IMG/VR virus record: IMGVR_UViG_3300007770_000115
Location: 1-20,061 of that record
Reading direction: 5' to 3' (one strand)
Length of the DNA stretch: 20,061 nt
Source of the DNA: a virus
A program made the position numbers and the translations under genes. Below, piece by piece: positions 15,722 through 20,061 of this stretch. The notes under the pieces are model-generated. The model was not told where the DNA came from and ran no database searches. It saw nothing but the letters and a program-made list of their open reading frames with translations. How positions within the stretch are numbered: position 1 is the stretch's first letter; each line of letters begins with the position of its first letter.

Positions 15722-16698
15722 ATCAAGAAGTCACCGACGACTATGCAATTTATCACGGGGATTGCGTAGAGTTGATCAGGGGGATCCCCGACGACTCGAT
15801 AGGGCTTTCCGTCTACAGCCCCCCGTTCTCGTCGCTATTCACCTACAGCGACTCTGACCGCGACATGGGCAACAGCAACGGCGACGATGAATTCTTCACG
15901 CACTATCGGTATCTTATCGCCGAGCATTACCGGACAATGATGCCGGGCAGAATAGTCGCCGTCCACTGCATGAACTTACCCACGTCGAAGCAAAACCACG
16001 GATTCGTCGGGCTGCGCGACTTTCGGGGGGAAATCATCCGGGAATTCATCGCGGCGGGATTCATCTATCACTCGGAGGTCTGTATATGGAAAGATCCTGT
16101 GACTGCGATGCAGCGCACCAAGGCCGTGGGGCTGCTGCACAAGACCATCGAAAAGGATAGTTCGCAGTCGCGGATGGGGATCCCTGACTACCTGTGCATG
16201 TTCCGCAAGCCCGGCGAGAACCCGGAGCCAGTAGCGGGGAGACTCAGGATCGACGATTTCGCCGGAGCTCGCCCGCCGGATGTGGCGCTCGACGCCTTTA
16301 ACGGCGAAGTCGATAGGTGGAATTCGATCAATATTTGGCAGCGATATGCATCGCCAGTGTGGGGCGACATCCGCCAATCCAACACCCTGCAATATCGCGA
16401 TGCCAGGGACAACGACGACGAACGGCATATATGCCCGCTCCAGCTTGATGTTATCGACCGGGCGATGCAGCTATGGAGTAACCCAGGCGACACGGTATTG
16501 TCCCCGTTCGGGGGCATCGGATCGGAGGGGTATGTCGCCGTGAGAATGGGGCGCAAGCCCGTCATGTTTGAGCTTAAGGCGTCCTACTTCGAGATCCAGC
16601 GGAAGCACATGAGGCAAGCGGTTGACGAGCGAGACACCCCAACGCTATTCGATCAATCGGACACATCCACCCCGAAGCCCGCCGACACTTGCCGGTAA
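15706..16698 (+). CDS. Beta-class DNA methyltransferase, probably N4-cytosine
   Basis: This 330-aa enzyme transfers a methyl group from S-adenosylmethionine to an exocyclic amino group of DNA. Motif IV is SPPF at 38-41, followed by a variable middle (about 60-235) that should hold target recognition. Motif X (HICPLQLDVIDRAMQLW, 241-257) precedes motif I (LSPFGGIGSEG, 265-275), giving the beta-class order. SPP(F/Y) is typical of N4-cytosine enzymes such as M.PvuII, though N6-adenine cannot be excluded. It starts with TTG at 15706, supported by GGAGGTT at 15694-15700, and overlaps the helicase gene by 16 nt. Only 3 of its 18 leucine codons are CTC, against 14 of 18 in the holin. No matching endonuclease gene is visible, so it may protect phage DNA rather than form a full restriction system. 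Confidence 0.92.
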   Translation: MVKSIDQEVTDDYAIYHGDCVELIRGIPDDSIGLSVYSPPFSSLFTYSDSDRDMGNSNGDDEFFTHYRYLIAEHYRTMMPGRIVAVHCMNLPTSKQNHGFVGLRDFRGEIIREFIAAGFIYHSEVCIWKDPVTAMQRTKAVGLLHKTIEKDSSQSRMGIPDYLCMFRKPGENPEPVAGRLRIDDFAGARPPDVALDAFNGEVDRWNSINIWQRYASPVWGDIRQSNTLQYRDARDNDDERHICPLQLDVIDRAMQLWSNPGDTVLSPFGGIGSEGYVAVRMGRKPVMFELKASYFEIQRKHMRQAVDERDTPTLFDQSDTSTPKPADTCR

Positions 16699-16821
16699 TA
16701 AGTGGCCTCATAGACCACGGGGCGTGAGCTTCACTGGTGGAATTGATCGAGCCCGCTGGGCTCATGCGGCGCCGGCGGCGGCCGCTCATGGTCGCCGCCG
16801 GCATTACAATAGGGAGAAGCT
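16699..16821. other. Intergenic stretch with two hairpins
   Basis: This is the gap between the methyltransferase and the replication gene. GAGCCC-GCT-GGGCTC at 16750-16764 is a small perfect hairpin. A larger one pairs GCCGGCGGCG (16771-16780) with CGCCGCCGGC (16793-16802) across a 12-nt loop. Neither is followed by a T run, so they may be attenuators, operators or weak terminators at the downstream edge of the foreign cassette. No clear promoter is seen. Confidence 0.55.
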
Positions 16822-17910
16822 ATGGCAACGAAACTCCGAGGCGACTATCGAACGATCAACGCCTCATTTTGGGATGACCCTGACGTACAGGCCGAGCTCA
16901 CGCCGGAGGCCCGGCTCGCCTTCGCCGTGCTCCGCACCTGTCAGAGCTACGGCCTCGCCGGGATCTTCCGCTACTACCTCGCCACCTTTCGCGCCCAGGC
17001 CGGCCTCACCGTCGAACGCGGTTGGTCTGACAATCAGGCGCTCGGCCTGTTCACCGAGCTCGAGCGCGCCGGCTACCTGGCGCACGACGCCGAGCGTTCG
17101 GTTGTCTGGATCATCGACGGCCTCCGCTGGGACCCGCACGTTTCCCTGGCTCACGCTCGTCAGCGCGCCGGCGTGCTCGCGCAACTCCGCTCGCTCCCGC
17201 GCACGCGGCTCCTGCTACCGTTCCTCGACCGCTACAATCTCCTCGACCTTGAGGAGGCCGAGGACCTCGCGACGAGAGCACGGGAAAGCGTAAACGATCC
17301 CGCCTCATTAGACGATCACCCCCAGCTAGAGGCTTTCCCGCGTTTGAATTTAGTGGATACCGAAATTTCAAAACGCGATGGTCCTCCTACTCCTACTCCT
17401 ACTCCTACTCTTACTCCTACTCCTAAACCTACACCTAGCGCGAAGCCCTCACCGCCGGCGCCGCCGGCGGCCGCGCACGAGAAGCGCGACGAGGAGAGGC
17501 GGCTCGAAAGCCAGCGCCTCCTCGACGAGCTGATCGGAAACGCCGAGGAGCTCGAAGCCGGCGGCGGCACGGTCGCCGCGCTCTACTTCGCCGAGGCCGA
17601 GCGCGGCCTCGTGGACTACTACGCCACGCGAGGAGGGCGATGGACGCCGACCCGTCGCCGGAATCTCCTGAGCCAGCTCAAGCGCTACGATCTCCGCGCC
17701 GCGCTGGCCGGCCTCGAGGTTTACGCCGACAAGCACGCCGGCGCGAAGGATGAGCGATTCCTCGCCGGCATTGCCCGACGGATGGAGCGCGACCTTGGCA
17801 GCCCTCAAGGCCGCAAGGAATTCGACCGAGAGCTCGCCCGCCATCGCAAGAGCGCCGGCGCTGGCGTGTTCTCGCAAGCCCAGGAGGAGCTCGATGAGCG
17901 ACGCGCCTGA
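16822..17910 (+). CDS. Replication initiator-like protein
   Basis: This 362-aa protein has an N-terminal winged-helix-type region (about 1-110) like those in phage replication initiators of the lambda O or DnaD-related kind. Segments are YRTINASFWDDPDVQAELTP, RLAFAVLRTCQSYGLAGIF, QALGLFTELERAGYL and VVWIIDGLRWDPH. Residues about 188-218 are a Pro-Thr then Pro-Ala linker. The C-terminal part (220-362) is charged and helical and could recruit a helicase loader or helicase. GGGAGAAG at about 16812-16819 is the ribosome site. It overlaps the next gene by 17 nt. The linker-coding region has unusual codons (TTG AAT TTA, TCA AAA) and repeats, suggesting a non-coding constraint there. No separate helicase loader gene is seen. 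The function is inferred from domain pattern and position. Confidence 0.72.
   Translation: MATKLRGDYRTINASFWDDPDVQAELTPEARLAFAVLRTCQSYGLAGIFRYYLATFRAQAGLTVERGWSDNQALGLFTELERAGYLAHDAERSVVWIIDGLRWDPHVSLAHARQRAGVLAQLRSLPRTRLLLPFLDRYNLLDLEEAEDLATRARESVNDPASLDDHPQLEAFPRLNLVDTEISKRDGPPTPTPTPTLTPTPKPTPSAKPSPPAPPAAAHEKRDEERRLESQRLLDELIGNAEELEAGGGTVAALYFAEAERGLVDYYATRGGRWTPTRRRNLLSQLKRYDLRAALAGLEVYADKHAGAKDERFLAGIARRMERDLGSPQGRKEFDRELARHRKSAGAGVFSQAQEELDERRA
17281..17439 (+). repeat. AT-richer repeat region inside the initiator gene, candidate replication origin
   Basis: CGGGAAAGC at 17281-17289 and GCTTTCCCG at 17332-17340 form a perfect 9-bp inverted repeat. Directly after it, GCGTTTGAATTT (17340-17351) and GAAATTTCAAAACGC (17362-17376) form an imperfect AT-rich inverted repeat. 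From 17386 to 17439 there are nine hexamer units: CCTACT at 17386, 17392, 17398, 17404 and 17416, with variants at 17410, 17422, 17428 and 17434. In lambda the origin lies inside gene O at the matching place between the two protein domains. The repeats are read directly; origin function is inference. Confidence 0.55.
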
Positions 17911-18370
17911 GACCCGCACGAGCTTCGGCCGCGCCCGACGGGGCACCGGCCAGGAGCGCAAGAGCCTCGACCTCGGAAAGCCTCGATACCTTCATCTCGA
18001 CGAGGACGGCCTCACCACTTGGCTATGGTGCGCCCGGTGCGGCGCCCGGCGCGCTGGCAACGGCGCCGGCTTCGCTGGCGGCTGGCTCCACCTGTTGCAC
18101 CCTGACGCCCAGCCCGGCGAGCTCCTACCGAGGATCGTCGCCGTGATCCCTTGCGACTGTGAGCTCGGAAAGATCCGGCGCCGGGCGGCCCTCGCCAACG
18201 GCGCCGACCCGATTCCCGGGCTCGACCGCTTCAAGCCCTCGCGCCTTCGAGGGCCTCACTTCGTCAGGACAGGAGAGATCGCCGGCCCATTCGCCGGCGA
18301 GGACCCGCCGGCAGATCACGCCGCCGGCGAAACCCTCGAGCTCGCTGACCAATCCGAGCTCGAATTTTAG
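17894..18370 (+). CDS. Hypothetical protein with possible zinc-binding cysteines
   Basis: This 158-aa protein is not recognised. It contains WCARCGA (C46, C49) and IPCDCELG (C87, C89), with H66 and H69 between them, so it may bind a metal. The N-terminus is charged and the last 40 residues look disordered, ending LELADQSELEF. AGGAGG at 17882-17887 sits 6 nt before the ATG, within the end of the initiator gene, which it overlaps by 17 nt. That overlap ties its translation to the initiator and suggests a role in replication or regulation, but there is no direct evidence. The endolysin gene starts 11 nt after its stop. Confidence 0.68.
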   Translation: MSDAPETRTSFGRARRGTGQERKSLDLGKPRYLHLDEDGLTTWLWCARCGARRAGNGAGFAGGWLHLLHPDAQPGELLPRIVAVIPCDCELGKIRRRAALANGADPIPGLDRFKPSRLRGPHFVRTGEIAGPFAGEDPPADHAAGETLELADQSELEF

Positions 18371-18381
18371 GGAGGAAAGCA

Positions 18382-18999
18382 ATGAGCAACGAACCAACCG
18401 ATTGGCGCGACCTCGTGCCCGAGCGTGAGCCGCGCCGGATCTCCGACCGCGAGGAGCTCGAGCCGCGCACGCGAAAGCTATGCACGGCCCTCCTCGAGCG
18501 CGCCGACGCCGCCGGCGTGCCGGCCATCCTGATCGAGACCGTCCGCTATGAGGGCCGCCAGGCCTGGCTCTACGCGGCCGGCCGCACGCGGGAAGGCCGC
18601 AAGGTAACAAACGCCAAGCCCGGCGAGACCTGGCATGACCCGGCCTCGCGCCGCGCTTTCGACGTTGTGCTCATCGACGCGGCCGGCCGCGCCTGGTGGG
18701 ATGCGCCGGCCGAGCGCTGGGACAAGCTCGGCGCCATCGGCAAGGGCCTCGGCCTGACCTGGGGCGGCGACTTCCCTGGCCTCCGCGATGCCGGACATTT
18801 CCAGCTCGACCGCGTCACGCTCGCCGAGGCCAAGAGCATCATCGACGCCTATCGCGTCAAGGCCGTGCGCGCCGAGCTCATCATCGCCGACCAGCGCGCC
18901 CTCGCCCTCGCACGCGAGCTCACCGAGCTCCGCGAGATCCTCGAGGGCCTGGTCGATTTCGTTGGCGCGCCGGCCGACAACGAGGAGCTCGAAACATGA
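18382..18999 (+). CDS. Endolysin, M15-family peptidase
   Basis: This 205-aa protein matches phage peptidoglycan peptidases of the M15 (VanY / L-alanyl-D-glutamate) group. Likely zinc ligands are H85 in GETWHDPASRRAFD, D94 at the end of that motif, and H139 in GLRDAGHFQL, with D136 as candidate catalytic base. WDKLGAIGKGLGLTWGGDF (113-131) is a family signature. The H-to-D distance is 9 residues rather than the usual 7 of SxHxxGxAxD, an insertion seen in this DPASRRAFD variant. No signal peptide or membrane segment is present, so export should need a holin. Residues 150-205 are a helical tail, including a 9-residue stretch shared with the tail-tip protein. GGGAGG just before the ATG is the ribosome site. 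It is translationally coupled to the next small membrane protein. Confidence 0.85.
   Translation: MSNEPTDWRDLVPEREPRRISDREELEPRTRKLCTALLERADAAGVPAILIETVRYEGRQAWLYAAGRTREGRKVTNAKPGETWHDPASRRAFDVVLIDAAGRAWWDAPAERWDKLGAIGKGLGLTWGGDFPGLRDAGHFQLDRVTLAEAKSIIDAYRVKAVRAELIIADQRALALARELTELREILEGLVDFVGAPADNEELET
18842..18870 (+). repeat. 29-nt exact repeat shared with the tail-tip gene
   Basis: Bases 18842-18870 are identical to 9809-9837. Both are read in the same frame and encode DAYRVKAVR, here in the C-terminal helix of the endolysin and there in the tail-tip protein. The two proteins are otherwise unrelated around it. Confidence 0.85.
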
Positions 19000-19157
19000 A
19001 CCGAGGCGAGCGACCGCACACCGCCGGCGCGCCTGTAGTGCTCGCCTTGCTCACGCTCGTCATCTACCTCGCCCTCGGCCTGGTCGCCGTCGGCGTTGCA
19101 ACCTGTACCCAAACCAAGGAGGGCACGCCTCATGCCCACGCTAGAAATCACCGTTAA
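18996..19157 (+). CDS. Tiny membrane protein next to endolysin, possible spanin or holin-like
   Basis: This 53-aa protein starts in an ATGA overlap with the endolysin stop. It has a short basic N-terminus (MNRGERPHT) and one long hydrophobic segment at about 13-36 (PVVLALLTLVIYLALGLVAV). A short polar end with one Cys (ATCTQTKEG) and two His follows. Position directly after an endolysin suggests a lysis role such as a pinholin-like or small spanin component. It is too short for a typical coiled-coil inner-membrane spanin. Its 3' end overlaps the next gene by 26 nt. The codon pattern and overlap support it as real, but no family is recognised. Confidence 0.6.
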   Translation: MNRGERPHTAGAPVVLALLTLVIYLALGLVAVGVATCTQTKEGTPHAHARNHR

Positions 19158-19392
19158 GCACCCGACCGCAAACCCTGAGCTCATCAAGTCGCGCCCCCGC
19201 CTCGTGTCGCACGCGATCATTCGCGAGCGCCAGGGGAAGAACGGCCGCAAGGCCGTCGAGCGGCTCGAGCTTCCTGGCCTAGGAAGCGCCGGCCCGCTCG
19301 CTTTCGAGGCGATCCGATATGCGGCCCTTGCGATCCTCCGCTCAACCGACGAGCACGGTACGCCGCCGCCGCTTGTCCGCACGAGGAGGTAA
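19132..19392 (+). CDS. Small hypothetical protein, 86 aa
   Basis: I do not recognise this protein. It is basic, beginning MPTLEITVKHPTANPELI, with RPRLVSHAIIRERQGKNGRK and an Ala-rich helix (AFEAIRYAALAILRSTDE) near the end. The ATG at 19132 is supported by AAGGAGG at 19116-19122, 9 nt upstream, rather than earlier in-frame codons. It overlaps the small membrane protein gene by 26 nt and is followed 3 nt later by the next start, so it belongs to the same operon. A nucleic-acid-binding role would fit the charge but is only a guess. Confidence 0.65.
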   Translation: MPTLEITVKHPTANPELIKSRPRLVSHAIIRERQGKNGRKAVERLELPGLGSAGPLAFEAIRYAALAILRSTDEHGTPPPLVRTRR

Positions 19393-19395
19393 GCA

Positions 19396-19680
19396 ATGCG
19401 CGCAGAGATCACCAAAAGCGGCCGGCTTGTTGTTGTCGGCGACACGCCGGCCGAGGACCTCGCCCTCGAGCGCTGGGCCGAGCATTGGAGCGCGACCGCA
19501 AAGCATGAGCTCATGCGCGCCGAGCTCGCGGCCTACATGGACGGGCTCGCCGGTGAGGACGGGAATGATTACGCCGACCCAGGCCCGTCGCCGACGCCGC
19601 CGACCGGCTGGCCCGAGCTCGGCGTCATTCAGCTCGGCAACATTCGCGAGCTCAAAGGGGGGAATTATGCGGATCGTTGA
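19396..19680 (+). CDS. Small hypothetical protein, 94 aa
   Basis: Not recognised. It starts MRAEITKSGRLVVVGDTPAED, then has an amphipathic helix with conserved-looking aromatic residues (LERWAEHWSATAKHELMRAEL). A Pro-rich segment (DPGPSPTPPTGWPELG) and a beta-like end follow. The helix pattern with W-x-x-x-W is typical of small phage proteins that pack against partners. GAGGAGGT at 19383-19390 is a strong ribosome site placed across the previous stop. Its 3' end overlaps the next gene by 14 nt. Confidence 0.65.
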   Translation: MRAEITKSGRLVVVGDTPAEDLALERWAEHWSATAKHELMRAELAAYMDGLAGEDGNDYADPGPSPTPPTGWPELGVIQLGNIRELKGGNYADR

Positions 19681-19999
19681 CCCGTCGGATCTCCTGGCCG
19701 AGGACCTTCGCGCCGAGCTCCTCGTCGCGCTCTACAAGCACGGCTCGGAGATTCTCAGCGAGCAGCCTCGCGACGCCGTGAGCGACCGCCGGCGATGGCG
19801 CCTGCATGGGCCTGGCGGTTGGGTAGAGTTCGCGGCCGCCGGCCGTGACGCGCTCGAGCTCGTCGCGTGTTCGGACGACGGCGAGGAATACCTCGCCGCC
19901 CAGGCCGCCGCCTTCGCGCCCTCGGCGGCTCGGAAGCTCGTGCGCGGCGCCTTGGATGCATGGGCAGGCCGTCAGCAATGCGACCTGTTCACGACGTAG
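19667..19999 (+). CDS. Hypothetical protein, 110 aa
   Basis: Not recognised. The protein begins MRIVDPSDLLAEDLRAELLV, contains RRRWRLHGPGGWVEFAAAG and ends in a helix rich in Ala (AARKLVRGALDAWAGRQQ) and CDLFTT. The final motif resembles small C-terminal tails seen on phage accessory proteins. The ATG at 19667 follows AAAGGGGGG at about 19655-19662 and overlaps the previous gene by 14 nt, indicating coupled translation. No transmembrane segment or known catalytic motif is seen. Confidence 0.62.
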   Translation: MRIVDPSDLLAEDLRAELLVALYKHGSEILSEQPRDAVSDRRRWRLHGPGGWVEFAAAGRDALELVACSDDGEEYLAAQAAAFAPSAARKLVRGALDAWAGRQQCDLFTT

Positions 20000-20018
20000 G
20001 AGGGAGAGAGCGACCCGC

Positions 20019-20061
20019 GTGACCCGGCCGACCCGGTCACGTCGGTCACTTGGCGGCCGCC
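20019..20061 (+). CDS. Possible start of another gene, cut by the window edge
   Basis: A GTG at 20019 opens a frame that runs to the end of the window, with AGGAGGGAG at 19998-20006 upstream. The spacing is longer than usual, so the true start may be elsewhere. The visible peptide (MTRPTRSRRSLGGR) is basic. The DNA here has GTGACC and two GGTCAC copies, which could equally be a regulatory site. Confidence 0.25.
   Translation, partial: MTRPTRSRRSLGGR

Noticed and set aside
14345-16698. A full restriction-modification or DISARM system
   Set aside because: Only a helicase and a methyltransferase are present; no nuclease or other DISARM component is visible on either side.
16622-17293. Open frame overlapping the start of the initiator gene
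   Set aside because: It begins inside the methyltransferase gene, gives an Arg/Ser/Pro-rich translation and lacks a ribosome site, while the frame from 16822 has clear protein-like sequence.
17386-17439. Phase-variable microsatellite
   Set aside because: The repeat unit is six bases, so copy changes keep the reading frame and would not switch the gene on and off.
1-20061. Over-represented palindromes GAGCTC, CTCGAG and GCCGGC as a hidden signal
   Set aside because: They follow from preferred codons (GAG, CTC, GCC, GGC) in Glu/Leu/Ala/Gly-rich proteins and thin out where codon use changes. A shuffled-codon comparison would be needed to claim more.
1-20061. CRISPR arrays, tRNA genes or insertion sequences
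   Set aside because: No regularly spaced repeat-spacer pattern, cloverleaf-like sequence or transposase motif was seen on reading both strands.

Overview
The window is part of the genome of a long-tailed (siphovirus-type) double-stranded DNA phage or prophage from a high-GC bacterium. All recognisable genes lie on the + strand, tightly packed with strong Shine-Dalgarno sites, several start-stop overlaps and some GTG/TTG starts. Leucine is written mostly as CTC. An alphaproteobacterial host is plausible (the holin is of a gene-transfer-agent type), but this is inference. No integrase, repressor, tRNA or CRISPR array is visible, so the phage's lifestyle cannot be decided.

Region 1 (97-13517) is a late operon. 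Its order matches the lambda tail region: a small connector-associated protein, an FII-like head-tail joiner, a Z-like tail completion protein, a U-like tail terminator, the tail tube, the G/GT tail-assembly chaperone, and a TP901-type tape measure. In place of lambda's M-L-K-I-J genes there are a 382-aa tail protein with a carbohydrate-binding-like part and an 1838-aa tail-tip protein with two fibronectin-III domains and a lectin-like end. A C1q-like fibre protein, a membrane-anchored coiled-coil protein, a 76-aa unknown and a three-helix holin follow. A Rho-independent terminator closes the operon at 13561-13594. The chaperone carries a textbook -1 frameshift signal: an in-frame GGGAAAC, 8 nt, then a perfect 12-bp stem-loop. 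It joins gene G to a downstream frame that has no start codon of its own.

Region 2 (13595-16698) opens with repeats, a 27-nt purine tract and a near-consensus sigma70 promoter (TTGACA, 17 bp, TATAAA). The promoter should drive an 83-aa protein, a small helix-turn-helix protein, an SNF2-like helicase and a beta-class DNA methyltransferase. The helicase and methyltransferase genes overlap and have quite different codon use from the rest, so they look like a recently acquired cargo module. No nuclease is visible beside them.

Region 3 (16822 to the end) holds a replication-initiator-like protein, a Cys-rich protein, an M15 peptidase endolysin, a tiny membrane protein and three small unknowns. 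Inside the initiator gene is an AT-richer stretch with inverted repeats and hexamer tandem repeats, placed as the origin is placed within lambda O; it is a candidate replication origin. Holin and endolysin are about 4.9 kb apart, with the helicase-methyltransferase cargo and the replication gene between them.
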